This document shows positions 15,993 through 26,258 of a DNA stretch of 64,000 nt, one piece after another. Position numbers and translations under genes: made by a program. Each line of letters begins with the position of its first letter. Positions within the stretch are counted from its first letter, which is position 1. The notes beneath the pieces were generated by a model. That model saw only the letters and a list, made by a program, of their open reading frames with translations. It was not told the DNA's origin and did not search any database. Source of the DNA: Clostridia bacterium (GTDB lineage Bacteria; Bacillota; Clostridia; Oscillospirales; CAG-272). The stretch is taken from positions 98,816 through 162,815 of the forward strand of contig JAFYMF010000057.1 in NCBI GenBank assembly GCA_017556745.1, given 5' to 3'.

Positions 15993-16634
15993 TCAGTTAT
16001 TCGACTCTTTGAGTCGATTTCTTGCATTCTCAACGTGCTTTACAATAAGACTTTCTGCAAGATCGGCATTACGTTCAGCAATAGCATTATATATACTCAT
16101 ATGTTCATCAAGGGCATTCTTGGCGCGGCTATGATTAGATACAGATGCACGGCGGAACTTAATAACTTTTTTATGAAGATCTGTAAGTGCATCTCTGAGA
16201 GTAACACTCTTTGACATTGAGTATATCTTCTTATGAAAATCACTGTCAGCATTTTTGATATTATCCGCCTCTTCCTTATGAGTATAGAACTCCTGTAAGC
16301 TGAGAATATCGCGAAGTTCCTTTATATCTTCTTCAGATGCATTCTCTACTGCACTTCTTGCAGCAAGACCTTCTATGCGCACACGCATCTCGTATATCAT
16401 ATCGATGTCTTCCTTAGAGATACCGACAACTACGATACCCTTGCTTGACATCTCAATTATATGCTCCTGCTCAAGTCTGCGGAGTGCTTCTCTGATGGGC
16501 GTACGGCTTACGCCAAGATTTTCTGAAAGCTTACTTTCTGTAAGTATCTCGCCTCTTGAATATTCTCCGATAAGAATATCCTTCTCAAGCTTTTCAAATA
16601 TCTGATCTGCAATTGAAATATTTCTGTGTTCCAT
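15993..16634 (-). CDS. GntR/FadR-subfamily transcriptional regulator
   Basis: A 213-aa regulator. The winged helix (about 5-72: IADQIFEKLEKDILIGEYSRGEILTESKLSENLGVSRTPIREALRRLEQE) is followed by an all-helical FCD effector domain (about 75-210) with candidate metal-ligand His residues (FHKKIY, DEHMSIYNAI, KHVENA). It begins 15 nt after the citrate-synthase-like gene, with an AGAGG site that overlaps that gene's end, so the two form one operon. A palindrome around GTATAC next to the operon's -10 box is a good candidate site for it. The effector is probably a carboxylic acid, as usual for FCD domains. Confidence 0.85.
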   Translation of the reverse strand: MEHRNISIADQIFEKLEKDILIGEYSRGEILTESKLSENLGVSRTPIREALRRLEQEHIIEMSSKGIVVVGISKEDIDMIYEMRVRIEGLAARSAVENASEEDIKELRDILSLQEFYTHKEEADNIKNADSDFHKKIYSMSKSVTLRDALTDLHKKVIKFRRASVSNHSRAKNALDEHMSIYNAIAERNADLAESLIVKHVENARNRLKESNN

Positions 16635-16649
16635 ATCTGCTGTACCTCT

Positions 16650-18026
16650 TTAGAGACGACGGAATCTACCGTCGGAAAATTCTTCAAGCTTGGTTTCAAG
16701 CTCATTGTTTGAAAGAGATGCTACTCTGCCGTCCGCATACTCGGCATCGATCCACTCTTTCATCTTGATAACAACAGGGTCGCGCTTATCTACTGCCTCT
16801 TCGGGAGAAAGCTCATAGTTTTCATTTATCCAGTAAGCAATTCCTGCAAGACCTGATGTCTTACTTACCATTACCGATGCGGGTCTATCAAGGATCTTCT
16901 TTGTGTCAAAAATATTGTATATCTCCTCATCCTTAAGAAGACCGTCAGCGTGGATACCTGCTCTGGTTTTATTGAAATTCTTTCCGACAAAGGGAGTCAT
17001 ATCAGGAATCTTATAACCCATCTCATGCTTAAAGTACTCAGCTATCTCAGTGATCGCCCTGGGATCCATACCGTCAAGAGAACCACGAAGAGATGCGTAC
17101 TCAAACACCATAGCTTCAAGCGGTACATTACCTGTACGTTCACCTATACCGAGAAGCGAACAGTTAACAGCACTTGCACCGTAAAGCCAAGCAGTAGAAG
17201 CATTAACAACTGCCTTATAGAAATCATTATGACCGTGCCACTCAAGCATTTCGCTCTTAACGTCAGAATAATGCTGGAGACCGTATATAATACCCGGTAC
17301 ACTTCGAGGAAGCGCTACACCGGTATAAGGCACACCGTAACCCATAGTGTCACAAGCACGTATCTTTACGGGAATACCTGCCTCGCGTGACATCTTCATA
17401 AGCTCGTTAACAAAAGGAACAACGAAACCGTAGAAATCAGCTCTGGTGATATCTTCAAGATGACATCTGGGGAGAACGCCGGCCTCAAAGGCAAGGCGTA
17501 CAGTTTCAAGGTAGTGCTCCATACACTGCTTTCTTGTCATCTTCATCTTTTTGAAAATATGATAGTCACTACAGGAGACAAGAATACCTGTTTCCTTTAT
17601 ACCAAGGTCACGAACAAGCTTAAAGTCCTCCTTGCTTGCACGTATCCAAGTAGTGATCTCAGGAAAACGGAGACCCAGTTCCTGACATCTTTCAACAGCT
17701 TCCCTATCCTTTTTACTGTATATAAAAAACTCTGTCTGTCTGATTATACCGTAAGGGCCGCCAAGCTTTGACATAAGCTTATAAAGATTAACAATCTGAT
17801 CTACCGTATAAGGGTCTACCGACTGCTGACCGTCTCTGAAAGAAGTATCGGTTATCCAGATGTCCTCAGGCATATTCATTGGTACGCGGCGATGGTTAAA
17901 GGCTACCTTGGGTACAGTATCATAACTATATATCTCTCTGTACAGATTAGGATCCGCTACGTCCTGAAGACTGTATTTATAATTCTTCTGTTCAAGAAGA
18001 TTTGACTTTGACGAAATCTCAAGCAT
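16650..18026 (-). CDS. DRE-TIM metallolyase, probable Re-citrate synthase
   Basis: A 458-aa enzyme of the isopropylmalate/homocitrate synthase superfamily that condenses acetyl-CoA with a 2-keto acid. Core motifs are ITDTSFRDGQQS (about 59-70, metal Asp and catalytic Arg), CHLEDITRAD, DTMGYG and EWHGHNDF (HxH metal ligands), then NCSLLGIGERTGN. There is no C-terminal leucine-regulatory domain. The opening ISSKSNLLEQKNYKYSLQDVADPNLYREIYSYD and the GPYGIIRQTEFFIYSKKDR segment match what I know of Clostridium-type Re-citrate synthase rather than LeuA. That enzyme supplies citrate for glutamate synthesis in anaerobes lacking the Si-enzyme. I chose the ATG at 18026 after GGAGG; an upstream in-frame ATG at 18059 lacks a site. 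Confidence 0.75.
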   Translation of the reverse strand: MLEISSKSNLLEQKNYKYSLQDVADPNLYREIYSYDTVPKVAFNHRRVPMNMPEDIWITDTSFRDGQQSVDPYTVDQIVNLYKLMSKLGGPYGIIRQTEFFIYSKKDREAVERCQELGLRFPEITTWIRASKEDFKLVRDLGIKETGILVSCSDYHIFKKMKMTRKQCMEHYLETVRLAFEAGVLPRCHLEDITRADFYGFVVPFVNELMKMSREAGIPVKIRACDTMGYGVPYTGVALPRSVPGIIYGLQHYSDVKSEMLEWHGHNDFYKAVVNASTAWLYGASAVNCSLLGIGERTGNVPLEAMVFEYASLRGSLDGMDPRAITEIAEYFKHEMGYKIPDMTPFVGKNFNKTRAGIHADGLLKDEEIYNIFDTKKILDRPASVMVSKTSGLAGIAYWINENYELSPEEAVDKRDPVVIKMKEWIDAEYADGRVASLSNNELETKLEEFSDGRFRRL

Positions 18027-18076
18027 AATTGTATTCCTCCATGGGATGTGCACTTGCATTTGTGTGTTTCTGTGTT

Positions 18077-18114
18077 AATGTATACAATTATACTTGTGTG
18101 AATGAATTTGTCAA
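18077..18114 (-). promoter_or_regulatory. promoter and candidate GntR operator of the citrate-synthase operon
   Basis: Minus strand: TTGACA (18114-18109), 16 nt, TATAAT (18092-18087). Immediately downstream, overlapping the -10, is the near-palindrome AATTGTATACATT (18089-18077), centred on GTATAC. This suits the FadR-type pattern and would block transcription start when bound. Confidence 0.6.
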
Positions 18115-18157
18115 TACATAAATACATTTTTTTACCTTTTACACAAATAAAAGACCA

Positions 18158-18838
18158 CTATTCCCTTTTCTCTACTCTGAATACACGAAGAATTCCGTTC
18201 TCAACAGTAAACCCAATATCAAAAGAATCAAAAGAAAGTCCATATTTCTTGTCCGGTGAATTATCGTACCCAGGTCTCGGATCTCCCGAAAGTAGTTCTA
18301 TTAAGGCATCCTGCTTATCTTCCGAAACCTTTTGAAGAAGCTCCTTCGGAAAATTCACTTCAATACTATATTCCTTAGTATAGGCAGTATACCCCTCTGA
18401 TGCCTCAGGATGACAATCTGCCACAGGGATATAGGGTTTAATATCAAATATAGGCGTACCGTCAAGTATATCTATTCCCGAAACAATAATAACAGGACCA
18501 TCGGGACAGTCATAATCTATACTGTCAAGCTTTACACAGGAAAGTCCCAGATTATTAGGACGGTAAGGTGCTCTCGAGGCAAAAACACCCACTCTTTTAT
18601 TCCCACCCAACCGCGGAGGACGCACCGTAGGCCTCCAGCCTCCGTCTACCGCTTCTGAAAAAAGCCATATTAGCCAAAGATGAGAGAAACTCTCCATTTC
18701 CCTGAGTGCTTCCGGATATCTGAACTCGGGTGTGAAAACAATTCTGCCTACAAGTCCCTTAACCAGTCCGCTTTGTCGCGGTATTCCAAATTTTTCTTTG
18801 AAATCTGTGTATATATGCGCTATCGGTTTAATCTCCAT
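18158..18838 (-). CDS. trmO: tRNA t6A37 methyltransferase TrmO-like
   Basis: A 226-aa protein of the TrmO/YaeB/TsaA family, which uses S-adenosylmethionine to N6-methylate t6A37 in threonine tRNA. The beta-barrel core has GIPRQSGLVKGLVGRIVF, FSHLWLIWLF, RPPRLGGNKRVGVFASRAPYRPNNLGLSCVKL and IVSGIDILDGTPIFDIKPY, all typical. The C-terminal region ends with DPRPGYDNSPDKKYGLSFDSFDIGF. I chose the ATG at 18838 (MEIKPIAHIYTDF), since the family begins there and AAGGAAAA lies upstream; the longer frame to 18895 adds 19 unconserved residues. A single gene between the citrate-synthase operon and hom. Confidence 0.88.
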   Translation of the reverse strand: MEIKPIAHIYTDFKEKFGIPRQSGLVKGLVGRIVFTPEFRYPEALREMESFSHLWLIWLFSEAVDGGWRPTVRPPRLGGNKRVGVFASRAPYRPNNLGLSCVKLDSIDYDCPDGPVIIVSGIDILDGTPIFDIKPYIPVADCHPEASEGYTAYTKEYSIEVNFPKELLQKVSEDKQDALIELLSGDPRPGYDNSPDKKYGLSFDSFDIGFTVENGILRVFRVEKRE

Positions 18839-19010
18839 ATTTACATTTTCCTTATTGTTTTTTCTAATTATACTATTCGTAATATGTTTTTTCAAGATAT
18901 ATCGATTTTACTTTTCGGTAGCGTACACATTTAGCTTTTGTAGTATATTACCAAACAAATATTTATTTGATAACAACGCAAAAGAAATACCTTACCTTTT
19001 GAAATAATTA

Positions 19011-19039
19011 TTGATTTTACACGATACGTATGGTATAAT
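19011..19039 (+). promoter_or_regulatory. promoter of homoserine dehydrogenase gene
   Basis: TTGATT (19011-19016), 17 nt, TATAAT (19034-19039). The leader is about 90 nt. I see no clear T-box or riboswitch in it. Confidence 0.65.
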
Positions 19040-19135
19040 AAAAAAAATTTGTTTCTATCATCATTTTTACACTGTTTGATATGACAAACCAACAATTTCG
19101 GCAGATACCTCTGTCAGAATGGAGATAATAAATTT

Positions 19136-20362
19136 ATGGTTAACGTTGCAATACTGGGCTTCGGAAAAATCGGAAGCGGTACTTTTGAGTTTCTAGAAAA
19201 TAATGCAGAAATTATCGAGAAAAAGACAGGCGAGAAGTTCTGTGTCAAGCACATACTTGACATCAGAGATTTCAGCGGAACTCCCTATGCGGATAAAGTT
19301 ACAAACGACATAGATAAAATCATCTCTGATCCTGAGGTCTCTATCGTTGCTGAGATGATGGGTGGTTCTCATCCTGCGTATGAGTACACTATGAAGGCAC
19401 TCTCTGCCGGAAAGCACGTTGTTTCCTCTAACAAAGAGGTTGTTGCAAACTTTGGTGACGAGCTTCTTCGTGTTGCTGAGGAAAACGGTGTAAGATATCT
19501 CTTTGAGGCAAGTGTCGGCGGCGGCATCCCGATAATCCGTCCTATGACAAATGATCTCTCCGGAAATGACATAACCGAGATCAACGGTATTCTCAATGGT
19601 ACCACTAACTATATACTCACTCAGATGTTTGACTACAAGAAGTCCTTTGAGGATGCTCTTGCGGAGGCTCAGGCAAAGGGATATGCAGAGCTTGATCCTA
19701 CCGATGACGTTATGGGTAAAGATGCTTGCAGAAAAATATCTATTCTCAGTGCTCTTGCATACGGTATATCCATTCATCCTGATAATGTTTATACCGAGGG
19801 TATAACTAAAATAACCGCAGACAATGTTCGTCATGCCGCAATGATGGGTGCATCAATCAAACTTATCGGTCACGCTGAGAAAAATGAGGACGGTTCCGTA
19901 TTCCTTATGGTTTCTCCTCTTATTATAAACGGTTCTTCCCCTCTCGCTCATGTAAGTGATGTGTTTAATGGTATTATGGTACACGCTGAGCCTCTCGGTG
20001 ATGTATTCTTCTATGGCCGCGGTGCCGGTAAAGAGCCCACTGCAAGTGCTGTAGTTGCAGATATTATCGATATCGTAGTTCACGACGGTGAGAACCTTAA
20101 GTCTACCCGTTGGGAAAAAGCTCCTGCTGATAAAATTGCACCTATTGCAAACTTCAATGTAAGTGCTTATCTCTATCTTGACGGTGTATGTTGTGAGAAG
20201 GCTGTCTGTGACATTTTCGGTGACATTACAGTTATTGAGATTGCAGACGGAAAAGCTGCTATTGTTACCGCAAAGATGCCTGAGGCAGAACTTGACAAAA
20301 AAATCGAAAATGCAAAAGCAGCAGGTATTACAACTATTTCAAAGATCAGAGTTCTCGGCTAA
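19136..20362 (+). CDS. hom: homoserine dehydrogenase
   Basis: A 408-aa NAD(P)H-dependent enzyme that reduces aspartate semialdehyde to homoserine for threonine and methionine synthesis. The Rossmann motif GFGKIGSGT (8-16) opens the protein. The catalytic domain has SSNKEVVANFG, EASVGGGIPIIRPM, INGILNGTTNYILTQM and AELDPTDDVMGKDACRKISILSALAYG, with the active-site Asp/Lys pair. The C-terminal ACT-like domain (about 335-408) is present, so threonine feedback is likely. It stands alone with its own promoter and terminator. Its terminator lies inside the end of the convergent symporter gene. Confidence 0.95.
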   Translation: MVNVAILGFGKIGSGTFEFLENNAEIIEKKTGEKFCVKHILDIRDFSGTPYADKVTNDIDKIISDPEVSIVAEMMGGSHPAYEYTMKALSAGKHVVSSNKEVVANFGDELLRVAEENGVRYLFEASVGGGIPIIRPMTNDLSGNDITEINGILNGTTNYILTQMFDYKKSFEDALAEAQAKGYAELDPTDDVMGKDACRKISILSALAYGISIHPDNVYTEGITKITADNVRHAAMMGASIKLIGHAEKNEDGSVFLMVSPLIINGSSPLAHVSDVFNGIMVHAEPLGDVFFYGRGAGKEPTASAVVADIIDIVVHDGENLKSTRWEKAPADKIAPIANFNVSAYLYLDGVCCEKAVCDIFGDITVIEIADGKAAIVTAKMPEAELDKKIENAKAAGITTISKIRVLG

Positions 20363-20363
20363 T

Positions 20364-21782
20364 CTACTTTCGCCGGTGTGCGGTTCGCACACCGGCTTTT
20401 TTATCCGAAAAATACAGTTCGGTTTCACTAAATACTGTTTTTCTAAGCATTAATATGACGGTCACATTGATTACTGTCATTACCCCTACAGAAAGGTCTG
20501 TAAGTTGCCAAATTTCTTCTGTAGGAGATACTGCACCATAGAAGATCATTACAAAAAATAATACGGTATATATTCCGACGAATACATTTTTCCTCGAAAT
20601 AAACCCAAGACTCTCAATGCCGTAATAATACTGACAAAGAACGGTAGCATAAGCAAACACAAAAACACAGGCCGTCATAACATAACCCGCAGTTTCCCCC
20701 ATAGCACTTTCGTATGATAAAAGTGTATAAGTCATCCCGTCGTTTACAAAACGTTGAATATTATCGCGGTAAATGAGCACACAAACAGCTGTCATTGAAC
20801 ACAAAACTATCGTATCCGCAAACACCTCAAATATTCCCCAGAATCCCTGCTGAGACGGGGTCTTAACATTTGCCCTTGCGTGTGCCGTTGGTGCTGTTCC
20901 GCACCCCGCCTCATTTGATATTATTCCGCGACTGATCCCGTACCTCATTCCACGAGCAAGCGTACTGCCAAGCATTCCACCTCCGACGCCGCGGAAACTA
21001 AACGCCTCAGAGATTATATCCTCAAGTACCCTAGGGACCTCTTCCATATTTATCAATATAACATAGAGAGACATTATCATGTACACCACACTCACCATGG
21101 GGATAAGTACCATGGTAAGGGATGAAAATCTGTCCTTGCCAATAAGTATTGCTATGGTCACAAGAATAATAAGTATCAATGCTACAGACCGAGAAGAAAG
21201 TCCAAGAGTATTTTCCACTGCATCAGATACCGCACCTGTTTGTATGGCAGTGCCGGTGGTCAGACTGTTTATTATGCAAAACAAAGAAAACACTCCGCCA
21301 AGAATAACCGGTAATCTACCGCCAATCCCCTTTTCCGAAAGTCCCTGCCGTATGTAATAAGCCGCGCCACCATAGTATCCTACCACACCTTTACTGACAC
21401 GAACACATCGGAATCTCACCCCAAGCAATATCTCAGAGTATTTCAGTGCCATAGATATAAATGCCCCTACCCACATCCAGAATACTGCACCTGCACCGCC
21501 TAAAAGAATTGCAGAAGATACGCCTACTATATTTCCTACACCAAGTGTACCGGCGAGAGCAAGTGTAACACTTTTAAAGGATGATTCTCCGGTGTCTTTA
21601 CTTCCGCTAAGCATTCCTTTTATCACTTTTATGGGATGAAAGAAGTAAAAAGCTCTCAGTTTTATCATAAAGTACATTCCGCCAAGCAACACAGAAAGTA
21701 CGAGTGTCGGAGATATAACAGTTCTGTTAAATATTTCAAGAACGGAAGAAATAACTATCACTCCAAAGACCTTTTTATACAA
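20364..21782 (-). CDS. alanine/sodium symporter, AGCS family
   Basis: A 472-aa inner-membrane transporter with about 10-11 membrane helices. Family signatures are FKSVTLALAGTLGVGNIVGVSSAILLGGAGAVFWMWVGAFISMALKYSEILLGVRFR and RGIISNEAGCGTAPTAHARA, which mark Na+-coupled alanine or glycine uptake (AGCS). It converges on hom with one nt between the stops. Its last codons (KKAGVRTAHRRK) are the hom terminator hairpin read on the other strand. The ATG start gives an N-terminus shorter than in some members. The substrate is probably alanine or glycine. Confidence 0.9.
   Translation of the reverse strand: MYKKVFGVIVISSVLEIFNRTVISPTLVLSVLLGGMYFMIKLRAFYFFHPIKVIKGMLSGSKDTGESSFKSVTLALAGTLGVGNIVGVSSAILLGGAGAVFWMWVGAFISMALKYSEILLGVRFRCVRVSKGVVGYYGGAAYYIRQGLSEKGIGGRLPVILGGVFSLFCIINSLTTGTAIQTGAVSDAVENTLGLSSRSVALILIILVTIAILIGKDRFSSLTMVLIPMVSVVYMIMSLYVILINMEEVPRVLEDIISEAFSFRGVGGGMLGSTLARGMRYGISRGIISNEAGCGTAPTAHARANVKTPSQQGFWGIFEVFADTIVLCSMTAVCVLIYRDNIQRFVNDGMTYTLLSYESAMGETAGYVMTACVFVFAYATVLCQYYYGIESLGFISRKNVFVGIYTVLFFVMIFYGAVSPTEEIWQLTDLSVGVMTVINVTVILMLRKTVFSETELYFSDKKAGVRTAHRRK
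20372..20402 (+). terminator. hom terminator, embedded in the symporter coding end
   Basis: An eleven-pair perfect stem, GCCGGTGTGCG (20372-20382) with CGCACACCGGC (20386-20396), three-nt loop and T6 tail. On the minus strand it is coding sequence for the last residues of the AGCS protein. Confidence 0.9.
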
Positions 21783-21902
21783 ATTCTATTCTCGGAAAAT
21801 ATCTTTTAGCACACAGTAAAAACATTTGAAAAACAACCTAGCTATACGAGATTAATTGCCTTAAAACAATTGTTAATTAAATGTTAATTATCCAAAAAAT
21901 AC

Positions 21903-21968
21903 TTGATTTTTAATGTCATTGATAATACAATATACTTGTATTTAGCACTCGATATGTTTGAGTGCTAA
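21903..21968 (+). promoter_or_regulatory. groESL promoter with CIRCE operator
   Basis: TTGATT (21903-21908), 17 nt, TACAAT (21926-21931). A perfect CIRCE follows, TTAGCACTC-N9-GAGTGCTAA (21942-21968), the binding site of HrcA, which is encoded at 40 kb in this window. Confidence 0.95.
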
Positions 21969-22307
<339 letters not shown>

Positions 22308-22334
22308 TCTCGACACATCACTTTTTGGAGGTAA

Positions 22335-23972
<1,638 letters not shown>

Positions 23973-23982
23973 TTAACACACA

Positions 23983-24016
23983 AAAAGGGGCAGGTTTTAC
24001 CTGCTCCTTTTTTCAT
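23983..24016 (+). terminator. groESL terminator
   Basis: AAAAAGGGGCAGG with CCTGCTCCTTTTTT: a strong stem, small loop and T6. Confidence 0.85.
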
Positions 24017-24056
24017 AGCACTGTTTTATAATATTAAACATACACGGAGAATCTTT

Positions 24057-25157
24057 ATGGACAGAGGAAGACTTATATTTACTCTCTCTCCAAAAGAGGG
24101 TAATTTACGAAACAGCGAAGGAGATATGATTCGTTTAAAAGACGGCTCTATTCTCATGGTTTACGGAAGATATCACGGTGATTCCGCAACCGACCTTGCA
24201 CCGTGCGATTTAGTATCAATTATATCAAAAGATGATGGGGAAACATGGAGTGAACCGCGTCCGCTTCTTAACGCTGCCAATTTCGGTGTAGTCAATATAA
24301 TAAGTGTATCTCTTACACGGTTAGATGACGGCGGTATAGGCATATTCTTCAACTGTCCCTTCCCCGGGAAAGGTTGGAGACGACATAAATATTTTGGACG
24401 TTCTTATGACGAGGGAGAGACCTTTGGAGATTTCGTCGAGTGTTCTTCCGAATTATTCGATTGCCGTTCAGGAATAAACAACTCAAGAATGGTCAGATTA
24501 TCCTCAGGCAGATTAATTTATGCCCATTCTATCCACGCCGGCTGTGAGAAAATTCAGGAAGAAGGAAAACGAACCGTATCCCCCACTTCACACACCTGCG
24601 GAAATTTTATTTTTTCAGACGATGACGGATACACCTGGAGAACATCCGAAGACACTGTATACATGCCTTTTACCCAAACTATTCCCGGACTTCAGGAGGG
24701 TGAACTTATCGAAATAAAGCCTAACGTGCTCAAATGCTTTTTCCGCACAGATAAATGTTATCAATATCAGACAATCTCTCTTGATGGAGGAGAACACTGG
24801 TCTTTGCCGCACCCGAGTTGTTTCACAACAGTCGTATCACCTATTACGATAAGAAAAAATCCGTATTCCGGAAAAATCTACGCCTTTTGGAATCCGGTAC
24901 CCCCATATAACGGTAAAGAAAAGATTCCCGGACACTCCGGCAGATCTCCCCTTGCCATTGCTGAAATGGATGACAACGTGTCAAGAATATTGAAAATGGA
25001 GTACGTGCATTCTGACTTAAGTAAAGCTTATTGCTACGTCGCCCCACTGTTTCTCAGTGAAAAAGAGGTTGTTATTGCTTACAGTAGTGGAGATGCAAGT
25101 CTTGGCGAAAAATCCATGCAGCGCCTTGCCGTTTCCAAAGTAGATCTTGATTTTTAG
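24057..25157 (+). CDS. sialidase-like beta-propeller protein, copy 1
   Basis: A 366-aa protein without a signal peptide. It has at least four Asp-box (BNR) motifs: SKDDGETWSEP (about 62-72), SYDEGETFGDF, FSDDDGYTWRT and LDGGEHWSLP. This is the six-bladed fold of sialidases and related glycosidases. I cannot place a complete Arg triad, so activity on sialic acid is not assured; other sugar substrates are possible. It is probably cytoplasmic and so acts on imported oligosaccharides. It overlaps the ribosome site of a paralogue that follows, so the two are co-expressed. It follows the groEL terminator but is otherwise unrelated to groESL. Confidence 0.75.
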   Translation: MDRGRLIFTLSPKEGNLRNSEGDMIRLKDGSILMVYGRYHGDSATDLAPCDLVSIISKDDGETWSEPRPLLNAANFGVVNIISVSLTRLDDGGIGIFFNCPFPGKGWRRHKYFGRSYDEGETFGDFVECSSELFDCRSGINNSRMVRLSSGRLIYAHSIHAGCEKIQEEGKRTVSPTSHTCGNFIFSDDDGYTWRTSEDTVYMPFTQTIPGLQEGELIEIKPNVLKCFFRTDKCYQYQTISLDGGEHWSLPHPSCFTTVVSPITIRKNPYSGKIYAFWNPVPPYNGKEKIPGHSGRSPLAIAEMDDNVSRILKMEYVHSDLSKAYCYVAPLFLSEKEVVIAYSSGDASLGEKSMQRLAVSKVDLDF

Positions 25158-25167
25158 GAGAAGGCAT

Positions 25168-26199
25168 ATGAAATATATTATAAATAATAGTCACAACATA
25201 TCTGCGGTACATGGGACTACCATTCAAAACGGTTCTTTCCTCTCTCTTTTGAACGGAGATTTACTGTTTGCATACATAGAAAAAAAGCAAGAAGGTTCAA
25301 ACATAATAACTGTAACCACAAGTGACTGGGGTGAAACTTGGTCCGCTCCGTATCCACTTTATCATTCGGACAAACAGCTTGATGGCCTTTCGATTTTACG
25401 TATGCAAAATGGAGATATCGGTCTGTTTTTCACAGAAGAAGTAACACCCGAATGGAGTTATATCACCGTAATGCTTCGTTCAAACGATGATGGAAAAAGC
25501 ATTTATTCCCGAACAGAAGATTGTTCTTACGACCTTTATAACGGTAATTTTATTTTACAAAATGATAGCGTTATAATAACCGAAAACAAAAAGATTATTA
25601 TCCCTATGACTTACCGTATAGGTGCTTATAAGGATAGCGGCTGTGCAAAACCTGACATACGTGAGTTTGTTATTTTCTCATGTTCCTCAGATGATGGGGC
25701 AACCTGGGTTTCGTCACCTGACGATCTTTATCCCACTTTTTCTTCCACTCGCGCAGGACTTCGTCATGCTGAAGTAATCGAGATTCAACCCGATGTATTA
25801 AAGGCATCCTTTGCCACCGACATGATGTGTCAATACTATTCCCTCTCCACCGATAATGGTGAATTCTGGACTCCGGCAGAGGTTTCCCGTTTCTCGTCAG
25901 CCTGCTCCCCTATAAAAACACTCAAAAGCACAAGTGGAGACTTTTATGCTGTCTGGAATCCTATTCCAAATTATCTCGGCCGTACTAACACTGAAGGAAA
26001 CATGGGACTGTCCCCTATTTCTATATCTTCGCTATCCTGTGATTCACTTCGCCCCGATCAACCTACTGTAATAGATGAATCAGAGGATATTCCTCTTCAT
26101 ACCCCAGCGGGAATCTTTCTGTCCGATAAAGAACTGCTCATTTCTTATAGCGCAGGAGATGATATAAGGATAAAGAAAATCATTATTGACAAAGAGTAG
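25168..26199 (+). CDS. sialidase-like beta-propeller protein, copy 2
   Basis: A 343-aa paralogue of the previous protein, with Asp boxes TSDWGETWSAP (about 49-59), SNDDGKSIYS, SSDDGATWVSSP and STDNGEFWTPA, and the shared block AGLRHAEVIEIQPDVLKASFATDMMCQYYSLS. The protein pair also shares the YAxWNPxP segment after the fourth box. No signal peptide. I chose the ATG at 25168, seven nt after AGGAG; the frame's earlier Met at 25147 lies inside the upstream gene without a site. A tandem duplication followed by divergence is the simplest reading. The substrate is unknown. Confidence 0.75.
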   Translation: MKYIINNSHNISAVHGTTIQNGSFLSLLNGDLLFAYIEKKQEGSNIITVTTSDWGETWSAPYPLYHSDKQLDGLSILRMQNGDIGLFFTEEVTPEWSYITVMLRSNDDGKSIYSRTEDCSYDLYNGNFILQNDSVIITENKKIIIPMTYRIGAYKDSGCAKPDIREFVIFSCSSDDGATWVSSPDDLYPTFSSTRAGLRHAEVIEIQPDVLKASFATDMMCQYYSLSTDNGEFWTPAEVSRFSSACSPIKTLKSTSGDFYAVWNPIPNYLGRTNTEGNMGLSPISISSLSCDSLRPDQPTVIDESEDIPLHTPAGIFLSDKELLISYSAGDDIRIKKIIIDKE

Positions 26200-26220
26200 T
26201 AACCACAAATATACAAGCAG

Positions 26221-26256
26221 TAAAGCGGAGACTTGCTTTGGGCAAGTCTCCGCTTT
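26221..26256. terminator. bidirectional terminator
   Basis: A fifteen-pair perfect stem, TAAAGCGGAGACTTG with CAAGTCTCCGCTTTA, and a six-nt loop, between the convergent sialidase-like and glycosyltransferase genes. Confidence 0.85.
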
Positions 26257-26258
26257 AC

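Noticed and set aside
18927..19135. T-box or S-box riboswitch before hom
   Set aside because: I looked for a terminator/antiterminator and a T-box core in the leader of about 90 nt and found none.
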